Assembly: GCA_023386455.1 (NCBI GenBank)
Contig: JAEWJO010000538.1
Location: 1-19,739 of the forward strand
Source of the DNA: Pseudomonadota bacterium
GTDB lineage: Bacteria; Myxococcota_A; Polyangia; Haliangiales; Haliangiaceae
DNA length: 19,739 nucleotides
Direction: 5' to 3'
Both the position numbers and the translations under genes were made by a program. The notes under the pieces are model-generated. The model saw nothing but the letters and a program-made list of their open reading frames with translations. It had not been told where the DNA came from and ran no database searches. This document shows positions 7,426-15,705 of this stretch, one piece after another. Position 1 is the stretch's first letter, and every line of letters begins with the position of its first letter.

Positions 7426-7785
7426 TCACGCCGAAACGACACCCGGGAGGGCCGCGATCATCACGTCCGCCCGGTCGATCGCGCGCTGCGCTCTCGCGAG
7501 GAGCCGGGCCGGAGCCCGCCGCGAGATGCGCGCCGCCGTCACGGTGCGATCGAGCTCGCGGACGGTGATCCACGCCCGGTGATGCGCCTCGTTGCGCTGG
7601 CGGCTCCCGGGCGGTGCCGCGAAGCCTTGCGCGAGGTCTCCACACGCGATCGCGAGCGAGGCGACGAGGTCTGCGCCGTCGTCGGCCAGCTGACGTGCGA
7701 GCTCGGCAACCGGAGGTGCGGCGGCGATCACCGCGCGAAACGAAGGGTGGTGCTCGAGAGGGTGGGTCGGGCGTTTGCGAGTCAT
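7426..7785 (-). CDS. Small helical protein, possibly of the four-helix-bundle (23S rRNA intervening-sequence) type
   Basis: 119 residues from an ATG at 7785 with GGAAGG about 10 nt upstream; an in-frame GTG at 7801-7803 is an alternative start. No signal peptide and no membrane segment. The sequence is Ala/Arg/Leu-rich and predicted helical by eye. The stretch SLAIACGDLAQGF...HHRAWITVRELDRTVTAARI has the spacing of the S...NIAEG-x-G...H...A-x-x-S-x-x-E pattern of four-helix-bundle proteins. The similarity is weak and the assignment tentative. Codon use is strongly G/C-ending like the neighbours, which supports a real gene. It lies upstream of the lipoprotein gene on the same strand with a 92-bp gap; a functional link is not evident. 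Confidence 0.5.
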   Translation of the reverse strand: MTRKRPTHPLEHHPSFRAVIAAAPPVAELARQLADDGADLVASLAIACGDLAQGFAAPPGSRQRNEAHHRAWITVRELDRTVTAARISRRAPARLLARAQRAIDRADVMIAALPGVVSA

Positions 7786-7913
7786 GCGCCGGCGACCTTC
7801 CACGCGGCGCGCCAGCTCGCGCGCAGGCGATCACGCGGCGTTGCACGCGGCGGATCGTCCGGGTCCGGCGAACGGCGGACATCGTGTCCGGCGCCCGGCC
7901 GGGGCGACCGATC

Positions 7914-7919
7914 TATGAT
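7914..7919 (+). promoter_or_regulatory. Putative -10 hexamer TATGAT for the metallophosphoesterase
   Basis: TATGAT differs from consensus TATAAT at one base and ends 11 nt before the ATG at 7931. No clear -35 box. The predicted leader is at most a few bases. Confidence 0.4.
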
Positions 7920-7930
7920 GCGAGCAGGCG

Positions 7931-9052
7931 ATGCAACGCACGTACGTCATGGGCGACCCGCAGGCGCCGTTCGCGAAGGTCCTCGAGGTCCTCGACCACC
8001 ACGACGCGCTCGACGGTGACCGGCTCGCCGCCGACGTCATCCTCGTCTCGATCGGCGACCACTTCGACTACGACCACAAGGATCCGGCGACCGCCGCGGG
8101 CGAAGGCCTGCGCGTGCTCCGCTGGCTCGCGAGCCACGATCGCGAGCAGGTCCACATCCTGTTCGGCAACCACGACGCGTCGCGCGTCATGGAGCTCGCG
8201 CCGCTCGACGATGCGGAGTTCGCGCGCGCCCGTCAGCTCGCGCGCTCGATCGACGAGACCGAGCGCACCGCCGGCAAGCCGGCCGCGAAGGCGCGCACGC
8301 TCGCGGAGTTTCGTCCCATGTTCCCGGCGCTGCCATCGCCCGGCGTGATCGGCCGCGACTACGCGGCGTACACGACGGAGCAGCGCGCGCTCGTCGCCGA
8401 GCTGCTGCTCGCCGGCCGGTTTCACCTCGCGGTCACCGGCGAGCTCGCAGACGGGCGAGCGGCGCTGCTCACCCACGCCGGCGTCACCTCGCGCGAGCTC
8501 GCGCTGCTCGGCCATCCCCGCGCGACACCCGACGCGATCGCCGCGGCGCTCGAGGCGCTCCTCGGCGCGGCGGTCGAGCGCGTGCGCGCCGACTGGTCGT
8601 CCGGAACGTTCACGCCTCTCTCGCTCGCTCCGCTGCACGTGACCGGCGGCGACGGCGAGGAGGGCGGAGGCCTGCTCTACCACCGCCCGTCGAACCCGGA
8701 TCGCCCCGACGCCGACCCAGCATGGGCGCTCGCGCCGACGCGGCCGCGCCGCTTCGATCCGCGCACGCTTCCGCGCGGGCTCACGCAGGTCGCCGGCCAC
8801 AGCGGCCACGCGAAGTGCGTCCACGAGCTCGGCCCGTGGGTCGCGGCAGCGGCGCGCGCGCGCAAGCACGGCGGCATCCGGACGCTGCGCGTCGACGGCG
8901 ACACCGTCACGTATGACCTCGGCATCGCGACCCCGAAGGACGACGTCGCCGACCTGATCCTCGTCGACGGCGAGCTCCGCCGCGTTCCCGCGAACGAGGT
9001 CGCGCTCCTGCCGCTCGCACGCGTCGTCGTCGTGCGGCCCGCGGGACCGTGA
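7931..9052 (+). CDS. Calcineurin-like metallophosphoesterase
   Basis: 373 residues, cytoplasmic (no signal or membrane segment). The metallophosphoesterase motifs appear in order: GDPQ (8-11) at the D-x-H site, GDHFD (42-46), GNHD (79-82), LLTHAG in the middle and GHSGH near residue 295. The two-metal centre is therefore largely complete, but the usual His of the first D-x-H motif is Gln. A charged helical insert (about residues 90-135) separates GNHD from the second half, and a tail after about 310 has short beta-like segments. Substrate (phosphoprotein, nucleotide or other phosphoester) cannot be inferred. It is a single-gene unit, and the receptor/kinase operon begins 75 bp further on in the same direction. 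A role as partner phosphatase for that kinase is possible but only suggested by position. Confidence 0.85.
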   Translation: MQRTYVMGDPQAPFAKVLEVLDHHDALDGDRLAADVILVSIGDHFDYDHKDPATAAGEGLRVLRWLASHDREQVHILFGNHDASRVMELAPLDDAEFARARQLARSIDETERTAGKPAAKARTLAEFRPMFPALPSPGVIGRDYAAYTTEQRALVAELLLAGRFHLAVTGELADGRAALLTHAGVTSRELALLGHPRATPDAIAAALEALLGAAVERVRADWSSGTFTPLSLAPLHVTGGDGEEGGGLLYHRPSNPDRPDADPAWALAPTRPRRFDPRTLPRGLTQVAGHSGHAKCVHELGPWVAAAARARKHGGIRTLRVDGDTVTYDLGIATPKDDVADLILVDGELRRVPANEVALLPLARVVVVRPAGP

Positions 9053-9115
9053 ATTGCGACCCGCGCGCTTCACTTTCGTCCCGGCCCGGTCCACACCGCC
9101 GGGCGTGGATCGGGC

Positions 9116-9121
9116 GATACT
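9116..9121 (+). promoter_or_regulatory. Putative -10 hexamer GATACT for the receptor/kinase operon
   Basis: GATACT ends 6 nt before the GTG start at 9128, with no Shine-Dalgarno between. This is the spacing expected for a leaderless transcript. No convincing -35 box. Confidence 0.4.
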
Positions 9122-9127
9122 TGCAAC

Positions 9128-11920
9128 GTGCGGGTGATCCGAGCGCTGTCATGCGTCCTGATCGTGTCGTTGGCCGGAGGCCGCGCGCTGGCGCAGCCGG
9201 AGGAGGGTGAGGAGGAGGGGAGCGGCGACGGCAGCGGAGGCGCGACGACACCGGCGGGCGAGGGCGGCGAGGCGGAGAGTGCGCCGCCGCCGGCGACGAC
9301 CGGCCGGATCACCGGGATCGTCGAGGCTCCCGATCTCGAGGCACCGCTCGCGGGGGCGACGGTCTCCGTCGAGGGCGACAGCGCGACGACGACCACCGAT
9401 GACGAGGGTCGCTACGTGCTCGAGGTGGCGCCGGGCACCGTCAAGGTGCGCGCCGAGGTCACCGGGTTCAAGATCCAGGAGAAGACGATCGCGATCGCCG
9501 CGGGCGACAGCGTGAAGCTCGACTTCCAGCTCGTCACCGTGCCCGAGCTCAACGAGACGATCGTGGTCGTCGGCTCGCGCACGCCGCGCACGAATGCCGA
9601 GACGCCGGTCGCCGTCGACATCGTGACCGCCGAGGAGATCAGCCGCAGCGGGCGCACCGAGACCGGCCGCATCCTGCACACGCTCGCGCCATCGTACGTG
9701 TCGACGCCGCAGTCGATCGCCGACGGCAGCGATCACATCGATCCGGCGAGCCTGCGCGGGCTCGGTCCCGACCAGGTGCTGATCCTCGTCAACGGCAAGC
9801 GGCGGCACCGCAGCTCGCTCCTGCACGTCAACGGCACGTTCGGCCGCGGCACCGTCGGCACCGACCTCAACGCGATCGCGGTCGGATCGATCAAGCGGAT
9901 CGAGATCCTGCGCGACGGCGCCGCGACGCAGTACGGCTCCGATGCGATCGCCGGCGTCATCAACATCGTCACGAAGGATACGACCGACCTGCTCGACATG
10001 ACGGCGGAGACCGGGATCACCGCGTCGCGCGACGGCGGTCAGCTCAAGGCGAGCGCGAACTACGGCTTCAAGATCGGCAAGGACGGCTTCGTCAACCTGA
10101 CGGGCGAGTACCTCGAGAAGCAGGCGACGAATCGCTCGGGCACGTACAACGGCACGATCTACAGCGACAACGGCGCGACGGACGACCAGACGCTCGCCGA
10201 CCGCGGGCTCACGCGCGACTTCTTCGACATGAAGATCGGCGAGGCGGCCGCGATCTCGGGCATCGGCGCATACAGCCTCGAGCTGCCGATCGGCGAGACC
10301 GCGCGGTTCTACAGCTTCGGCGACATCGGCCATCGCCGCGGCTCGGCGGCCGGCTTCTACCGGTTCCCGAAGCAGCAGTCGCAGAACGTGCCGGAGTTCT
10401 ACGGGAACGGCTTCCTCCCGCAGATCGAGCCGACGATCAACGACCAGTCGATCACGATCGGCGTCCGGCGCAAGGGGACGTGGAGCGTCGACGCGAGCCT
10501 CACGCACGGCGAGAACTCGTTCCGGTTCAACATCGAGAACTCGGTGAACGCGTCGCTCGGTACCTCGAGTCCGACGACGTTCGATGCCGGCGCGACGACG
10601 TTCTCCGAGAGCGTCGCGGACCTCGATCTCGTGCGCAAGATCGACAGCAAGAGCTTCAAGTCGCTCGCGCTCGTGCTCGGCAGCGAGCTGCGCGTCGAGC
10701 GCTACCGGATCGAGGCGGGCGATCAGGCGTCGTACAGCCTCGGCGGCGCGACGTTCGGCAACCCGCCGCGGCCGAAGCTTCCCGGTGCGCAGGTGTTCCC
10801 CGGCTTCCAGCCGAGCAACGAGGTCGATCGCACGCGCGACAACATCGGCCTCTATGCAGGCTTCGAGAGCGAGGTGACGAAGGACGTCGCCGTCGACGTC
10901 GCGGGCCGGTTCGAGAGCTACAGCGACTTCGGCCGGTCGCTGATCGGCCGCGCCGACGGTCGCGCCAAGCTGTTCGGTCCGGTCGCGCTGCGCGCGTCGG
11001 CGGGCACCGGCTTCCGTGCGCCGTCGCTGCAGCAGCTGTGGTTCTCGAACGTGTCGACGCAGTTCTTGCCCGACGCGACGGGCATGCTGACGCCGGCACA
11101 GGTGCTCACCGCGAACAACAAGAGTCCCGTGACGCGCGAGGCGTTCGGCATCCCGAAGCTGCACGAGGAGCGCTCGATCAACCTGTCGGGCGGCATCACC
11201 GTGCGGCCGAACGACAGCTTCTCGCTGACGATCGATGGCTACTTCATCCGGCTGCTCGATCGCATCGTGCTGACGAGCCAGTTCACGAGCAGCAACCCGA
11301 TCGTCGCGCAGATCCTGGCGCCGTTCCCCGGCGTCAGCCAGGCTCAGTTCTTCGCGAACGCGGTCGACACCGACACGAGGGGCGTCGACGTCGTGCTCGA
11401 CTACAGCGTCGATGCCGGCGACGGCACGCTGACGATGACCGCGTCGGGCAACGTGTCGAGCACGCGCGTCATCGACGTCCACATCCCCGCGTCGCTCTCG
11501 AACACGTTCGGCGCGAACCCGACACAGCTGCGCACGTTCTTCTTTGGTCGGCTCGCCGAGAACCGCCTCGAGACGGCGGTGCCCCAGCGCAAGGGAACCG
11601 CGGCGCTGCAGTACACGTACAAGGAGGTGTCCGCGCTGGCGCGTGCGAACTACTACGGACCCGTGTTCTACCGGCCCGACCAGACCGAGAACGACGAGGA
11701 ATTCGGCGCCAAGGTCCTGTTCGACCTCGATATCCGGTACCTCGTGAACAAGACGGTCTCGATCTCGATCGGCGGCGACAACATCTTCAACACGTTCCCC
11801 GACCGGCAGACCAAGCCGGACAACATCAGCTTCGGGCGGTTCCTCTACAGCCGCAACGTGAGCCAGTTCGGCCAGAACGGCGCGTTCTATTACGCTAAGC
11901 TCGAGTTGACGTTCTTCTAA
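9128..11920 (+). CDS. TonB-dependent outer-membrane receptor with N-terminal carboxypeptidase-regulatory-like domain
   Basis: 930 residues from a GTG at 9128. The signal peptide ends near ALA-QP (22). Then come an acidic Gly/Glu/Ser linker (24-57), an Ig-like carboxypeptidase-regulatory domain (about 59-136, ITGIVEAPDLEAPLAGATV...GRYVLEV), a probable TonB box ETIVVVG (143-149) and a full plug (about 155-282) with VLILVNGKRRHRSS, RIEILRDGAATQYGSDAIAGVINIVT. The 22-strand-type barrel follows, with FRAPSLQQLWF and a terminal ELTFF. All the parts of an energised transporter or signalling receptor are present. The added Ig-like domain is common in receptors that work with surface partners. The ligand is unknown. 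The next gene starts 2 bp after the stop, so the receptor is almost certainly co-transcribed and translationally coupled with the kinase/TonB fusion. Confidence 0.95.
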   Translation: MRVIRALSCVLIVSLAGGRALAQPEEGEEEGSGDGSGGATTPAGEGGEAESAPPPATTGRITGIVEAPDLEAPLAGATVSVEGDSATTTTDDEGRYVLEVAPGTVKVRAEVTGFKIQEKTIAIAAGDSVKLDFQLVTVPELNETIVVVGSRTPRTNAETPVAVDIVTAEEISRSGRTETGRILHTLAPSYVSTPQSIADGSDHIDPASLRGLGPDQVLILVNGKRRHRSSLLHVNGTFGRGTVGTDLNAIAVGSIKRIEILRDGAATQYGSDAIAGVINIVTKDTTDLLDMTAETGITASRDGGQLKASANYGFKIGKDGFVNLTGEYLEKQATNRSGTYNGTIYSDNGATDDQTLADRGLTRDFFDMKIGEAAAISGIGAYSLELPIGETARFYSFGDIGHRRGSAAGFYRFPKQQSQNVPEFYGNGFLPQIEPTINDQSITIGVRRKGTWSVDASLTHGENSFRFNIENSVNASLGTSSPTTFDAGATTFSESVADLDLVRKIDSKSFKSLALVLGSELRVERYRIEAGDQASYSLGGATFGNPPRPKLPGAQVFPGFQPSNEVDRTRDNIGLYAGFESEVTKDVAVDVAGRFESYSDFGRSLIGRADGRAKLFGPVALRASAGTGFRAPSLQQLWFSNVSTQFLPDATGMLTPAQVLTANNKSPVTREAFGIPKLHEERSINLSGGITVRPNDSFSLTIDGYFIRLLDRIVLTSQFTSSNPIVAQILAPFPGVSQAQFFANAVDTDTRGVDVVLDYSVDAGDGTLTMTASGNVSSTRVIDVHIPASLSNTFGANPTQLRTFFFGRLAENRLETAVPQRKGTAALQYTYKEVSALARANYYGPVFYRPDQTENDEEFGAKVLFDLDIRYLVNKTVSISIGGDNIFNTFPDRQTKPDNISFGRFLYSRNVSQFGQNGAFYYAKLELTFF

Positions 11921-11922
11921 CC

Positions 11923-14304
11923 GTGAATCCAGCCCGCGACTCCACGCAACCCGAGCAGTTCGGTCCGTACGAGGTCCACGAACGACTCGGGATGGGCGGA
12001 ATGGCGTCGGTGCATCGCGCGAAGAAGCGCGGGCCCGCGGGCTTCGAGCGGACCGTCGCGCTGAAGCGCATGCTCTCGCACCTGACGGAGGACCGCGGGT
12101 TCGTCGAGTCGTTCGTGCGCGAGGCGAAGGTCGCGTCGATGCTCGTCCACCCGAACATCGCGCAGGTCTACGACTTCGGCCGCATCGGCGGCGTGTTCTA
12201 CATCGCGATGGAGCTCGTCGCGGGCTTCGACCTGCGCAAGATGCTCCGCTACGCGAACCGCAGCGGCGAGCCGATTCCGCTGCAGGTCGTCCTCTCGATC
12301 CTCGGCGAGATGTGCGACGCCCTCGACTACGCGCACTCGTTCGTCGACGAGGCGGGACAGCCTCTCAACATCGTCCATCGCGACGTCTCGCCGTCGAACA
12401 TCATCGTCGCGCACACCGGCCACGCGAAGGTCATCGACTTCGGCATCGCGAAGGCGAGCAGCCGCCAGCTCCACACCGAGAGCGGCCTCGTCAAAGGCAA
12501 GCTCGGCTACATGGCGCCCGAGGCGGCGATGGGCATGCAGATCGGCCCGTCCTCCGACGTGTTCTCGATGGGCGTCGTCGCGTGGGAGCTCGTCACCGCG
12601 CTGCCGCTGTTCTCGTCGCGCACCGACTTCGAGACGATGCGGCGCCTGCGCGAGGAGCGCGTGCCGGCGCCGTCGCAGCACAACGCGACCTGTCCGCCGC
12701 AGCTCGACGCGCTGATCCTCGCGGCGCTCGCGCGGGATGTCGAGCGTCGCGTCACGAGCGCGCGTGCGTTCCGCGTCGGCCTCGACGCGATCTCCGCCCA
12801 GTACAACATCCAGGTCTCCGCGCGCGCCGTCGCAGACTGGATGAAGCGGCTCGCCGCCGCCGATGCGAGTGCGCGCGCCTCCGACGCGGCTCGCTCGAGC
12901 TCGGGCCGCGCGCTCCCGCTGGCGCCGCCGGAGCGCAACACGTCCATGTCGCGCCCGGACCGCCCGGGAACGCGGCCGCCGCCGCTCCGCCGCTCCGACG
13001 ACGACGCGCAGCTCGCGACCGAGATCTGGGGCGAGGACGGCACGCACCATCCCGACGCGACGGCCGGTCCCGACTTCAGCATCGCGAACGACGTCATCGA
13101 CTCGGGCATTGCCGGCAAGCTCTCCAGCGCGCACGTCTACACGCCGGCCGCGTCGCAGTACCACACCGGCGTGCCGTCGCTGTCGCCGCCGGGCGGCGTG
13201 CCGCGCGTCGATCCGACGCCGGCGCCGTACGGTGTGCACGTCACGCCATCGAACACGTACGGCGAGCCGTCGGCGCAGTCCGGCGCGCTCGGTGCTCCGT
13301 CGGGAGGCTACCCGCCGATGCAGCACCTGACGCCGTCGCAGCAGGCTCCCGTGCCCGCGCGATCGAGCAAGGCGATCATCGTCGTCGCGCTCGCGGTCGC
13401 GGCGGCGGCCGCCGTCGGTGCCGTGCTCTATCTGAAGCGCGCCACGCCAGCGCCCGTCGCGGACGCGCACCTCGTCTTCACGGTCGATCCCGCGGACTCC
13501 ATCGTCGAGGTCGGCGGCAATGCGGTCGGCTCGACGTCGCCGCTCGAGGTACCGCTGGCACCGGGCGTGTACTCGCTCGCCGTCAAGCACGATGGCTACC
13601 GCACGTGGGCCAGCTCGATCGAGCTCGGCGCCGGCGAGCGCCAGCCGATCAACATCGCGCTCGAGAAGAGCATCACCGCCGTCAGCGAGATCGCGCCGCC
13701 CGACGCCGGCACGCCCGAGACCCGGATGGAGACGCCGGAGAAGGCCGAGAAGGTCGAGAAGGCCGAGAAGTCCGAGAAGGTCGCGGCGCACGATCGCGAC
13801 CGCAAGCACACCGACCGGAGCCACCGCGTCGTCGAGTCGCCGCCGGTCGAGTCGCCGCGCGTCGAGACGAGAGTGCAGCCGCCGAAGGACCCGAAGGTCG
13901 AGCCGGCGAAGGATCCCGAGGTGGAGCCGCAGAAGGACCCCAGGGTCGAGCCGCAGGACAAGAAGGTCACGACGACCCAGCCGCCGAAGGAGACGAAGCC
14001 CGAGCCGCCCGTCGACTCCCGGCCCGCCCGTACGCCCGTCGTCGCGGCGAGTGCCGTCAGCAAGCTGTCCGGCGACGTGCCGACGCTCCGCGGCTCGAGC
14101 GGCAGCGGCAACGTCCTCGCGAAGATGTGCATCGACGAGTCCGGCAAGGTCACGTCGGTGAAGATCGTGAAGTCGCCCCCCGAGATCGCGGGCGACCTCC
14201 AGCGCGCGCTGCTGGGCTGGCGCTACGCGCCGTACAAGAACAAGGACCAGAAGCTCTCGGCGGTCTGCTTCCCGCTCGCGCTTCGTGTCGTGGTCAAGAA
14301 CTGA
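11923..14304 (+). CDS. Transmembrane Ser/Thr protein kinase with PEGA-like domain and C-terminal TonB domain
   Basis: 793 residues from a GTG at 11923, 2 bp after the receptor stop. Kinase domain about 15-290: Gly loop GMGGMAS (23-29), VALK with K48, HRDVSPSN (152-159), DFG (172-174), APE (198-200). All catalytic residues are present. A disordered Pro/Ser-rich cytoplasmic segment (about 315-480) follows, then one membrane helix (483-505), and a PEGA-like periplasmic domain (516-582, including PLEVPLAPGVYSLAVKHDGY). Next is a Pro/Lys/Glu-rich spacer (about 600-700) with EK and PKDPKVEP repeats like the periplasm-spanning arm of TonB. The last 80 residues (711-793, GNVLAKMCIDESGKVTSVKIV...LLGWRYAPY) match the TonB C-terminal pattern. 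Inferred: cytoplasmic kinase tied to an outer-membrane receptor, most simply the one encoded upstream. The TonB-type fold is also used in proteins not tied to transport, so the contact is a hypothesis. Confidence 0.93.
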   Translation: MNPARDSTQPEQFGPYEVHERLGMGGMASVHRAKKRGPAGFERTVALKRMLSHLTEDRGFVESFVREAKVASMLVHPNIAQVYDFGRIGGVFYIAMELVAGFDLRKMLRYANRSGEPIPLQVVLSILGEMCDALDYAHSFVDEAGQPLNIVHRDVSPSNIIVAHTGHAKVIDFGIAKASSRQLHTESGLVKGKLGYMAPEAAMGMQIGPSSDVFSMGVVAWELVTALPLFSSRTDFETMRRLREERVPAPSQHNATCPPQLDALILAALARDVERRVTSARAFRVGLDAISAQYNIQVSARAVADWMKRLAAADASARASDAARSSSGRALPLAPPERNTSMSRPDRPGTRPPPLRRSDDDAQLATEIWGEDGTHHPDATAGPDFSIANDVIDSGIAGKLSSAHVYTPAASQYHTGVPSLSPPGGVPRVDPTPAPYGVHVTPSNTYGEPSAQSGALGAPSGGYPPMQHLTPSQQAPVPARSSKAIIVVALAVAAAAAVGAVLYLKRATPAPVADAHLVFTVDPADSIVEVGGNAVGSTSPLEVPLAPGVYSLAVKHDGYRTWASSIELGAGERQPINIALEKSITAVSEIAPPDAGTPETRMETPEKAEKVEKAEKSEKVAAHDRDRKHTDRSHRVVESPPVESPRVETRVQPPKDPKVEPAKDPEVEPQKDPRVEPQDKKVTTTQPPKETKPEPPVDSRPARTPVVAASAVSKLSGDVPTLRGSSGSGNVLAKMCIDESGKVTSVKIVKSPPEIAGDLQRALLGWRYAPYKNKDQKLSAVCFPLALRVVVKN

Positions 14305-14326
14305 CGTCGCGGCAGCGGACGTCAGT
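14300..14326. terminator. Inverted repeat between convergent kinase and ureG genes
   Basis: ACTGACGTC (14300-14308) and GACGTCAGT (14318-14326) form a perfect 9-bp stem with a 9-nt loop. The TGA of the kinase gene (14302-14304) and the TGA of ureG (14322-14324 on the minus strand) both lie inside the stem. There is no T-run on either side, so a bidirectional terminator is likely but not of the classic type. Confidence 0.55.
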
Positions 14327-15041
14327 GGGCGATGTGTAGTGCGTGAGCGCGCGCGTGCACGATGTGCTTCGCGATCTCCTCGACGCCGACTCCCTTCGTG
14401 ACCTGCGCGAAGACAGTCGGCCCTGCGCCGCGCATCTTCTTCGCATCGCGGTCCATGACCTCGAGGTCCGCGCCGACGTGCGGTGCGAGATCGGTCTTGT
14501 TGATCACGAGCAGGTCGCTCTGCGTGATGCCCGGGCCACCCTTGCGCGGCACCTTGTCGCCGCCCGCGACGTCGATCACGTAGATCGTGTAGTCGACGAG
14601 CTCGCGACTGTACTGTGCCGCGAGGTTGTCGCCGCCGCTCTCGACGACGAGCAGCTCGGGCGCGATCGCCGCCTGCAGGTCCTCGAGCGCCATCAGGTTC
14701 GGGGAGATGTCCTCGCGGATCGCCGCGTGCGGGCAGCCGCCGGTCTCGACGGCGCGAATCTGCGCGATCGGCAGCGCCTCGTTGCGCGTCAGGAACTCGG
14801 CATCCTCGCGCGTGAAGATGTCGTTCGTGACGACGCCGAGTCGCAGCGAGTCGCGCAGGTGTCGGCAGAGCGCGAGCACGAGTGCCGTCTTGCCGCTGCC
14901 GACCGGGCCACCGATGCCGACCGTGAACGCGCGCTGCGCGAAGTCGCGCGCGTGCGGCATGTCGCGCTCGTGGAAGTGACCCGGGTGGTCCATGTGCTCG
15001 TGGGTGTGGCCGTGGCCGTGCTCGTCGATGTCGTGGCCCAT
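14322..15041 (-). CDS. ureG: Urease accessory GTPase UreG with His-rich N-terminus
   Basis: 239 residues, a SIMIBI-class GTPase that powers nickel delivery to apo-urease with UreF and UreD/H. P-loop GPVGSGKT (45-52), TNDIFTREDAEFL, the nickel-binding VETGGCPHAAIRED with C103-P-H105, ESGGDNL and the guanine-specificity motif NKTDL are all present. The first 30 residues contain 10 histidines (HGHGHTHEH...), a metal-storage tail found in some UreG proteins. The start at 15041 is set by GGAG (15046-15049) four bases upstream, 10 bp after the ureF stop; the longer open frame upstream is an antisense-like extension through ureF. The His tail could partly replace UreE, which is not seen here. Family certain. 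Confidence 0.97.
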   Translation of the reverse strand: MGHDIDEHGHGHTHEHMDHPGHFHERDMPHARDFAQRAFTVGIGGPVGSGKTALVLALCRHLRDSLRLGVVTNDIFTREDAEFLTRNEALPIAQIRAVETGGCPHAAIREDISPNLMALEDLQAAIAPELLVVESGGDNLAAQYSRELVDYTIYVIDVAGGDKVPRKGGPGITQSDLLVINKTDLAPHVGADLEVMDRDAKKMRGAGPTVFAQVTKGVGVEEIAKHIVHARAHALHIAH

Positions 15042-15051
15042 GAATCTCCGA

Positions 15052-15699
15052 TCAGCTCTGGAAGAGTCGCGAGTAGAGGCGGTCGTGCGTGGCGCCGAGC
15101 AGCTCGACCAGGGGCGACGGCTGCGCGACCTCGTCGAGCGCCAGCTCGCGCGCGAGTGCGGCGTCGAGCGCGCCGTGCAGACGATGATGGAGCTGCTGCG
15201 CCTCGGTGGGTCCGGCGACGCCGAGCCGCACCGCGGCCGAGAGCAGGCCGCGTACGCCGAGATGGAGGAACGTCGCGAGTGCGTCGTCCAGCTCGACGCC
15301 GAGCGCGCGCGTGACGAAGCCGAACGCGGGCGCGAGGTGACCGGCGAGCTCGTGTTGCGCGAGCCTCGTGCGAGCGCCGGCGAGCTCGGCGTGACCGAAG
15401 CTGCGCGCGGCGACGTCGAGGAGGGCGCGGCCCTGCGCCCGGCTGGCGCGCGCGGCGACGTGACTCCACAGGATCGACGTCGCGAACGCGTCGACCTCGG
15501 CGAGGCGCGCGGGCTCGGCGTGGACCGCCGCGACGAGCGGCAGCGAGCCACGCGCGAGCTGATCGACGTGCTCGAGCGCGTAGGCCTCGAGGCTCGCGAG
15601 CTCGCCGGCCTGGACATGCGCCTCGAGCCCCGCCGAGTGCGCGAACCCGCCCGTCGGGAACGCCGAGTCGGCGAGCTGGAGCACGAGCCACGACGTCAC
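15052..15699 (-). CDS. ureF: Urease accessory protein UreF
   Basis: 215 residues from a GTG at 15699. UreF is an all-helical protein that sits between UreD/H and the UreG dimer and gates nickel transfer into urease. The N-terminus LQLADSAFPTGGFAHSAGLEA is the family hallmark, and the length is normal (about 210-240). The C-terminal helix ends ATHDRLYSRLFQS, as in most UreF proteins. It is the first gene of the ureFG unit: a TAGATC hexamer lies 6 nt before its GTG, and ureG follows 10 bp after its stop. It is separated from ureABC by two genes on the other strand, so it must have its own promoter. Confidence 0.96.
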   Translation of the reverse strand: MTSWLVLQLADSAFPTGGFAHSAGLEAHVQAGELASLEAYALEHVDQLARGSLPLVAAVHAEPARLAEVDAFATSILWSHVAARASRAQGRALLDVAARSFGHAELAGARTRLAQHELAGHLAPAFGFVTRALGVELDDALATFLHLGVRGLLSAAVRLGVAGPTEAQQLHHRLHGALDAALARELALDEVAQPSPLVELLGATHDRLYSRLFQS

Positions 15700-15705
15700 C
15701 TCGCT

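Noticed and set aside
4677..7442. A 921-codon minus-strand frame covering the barrel and lipoprotein genes
   Set aside because: Out of frame with both recognisable proteins; the product is Arg-rich repeats of no known type.
9149..11482. A 777-codon minus-strand open frame opposite the TonB-dependent receptor
   Set aside because: The receptor frame has complete domain structure. The antisense product is Arg/Asp/Val-rich without motifs or plausible initiation.
14322..15617. A longer ureG beginning inside ureF
   Set aside because: The extra residues are Ser/Arg-rich out-of-frame ureF. The ATG at 15041 with GGAG four bases upstream gives a normal UreG.
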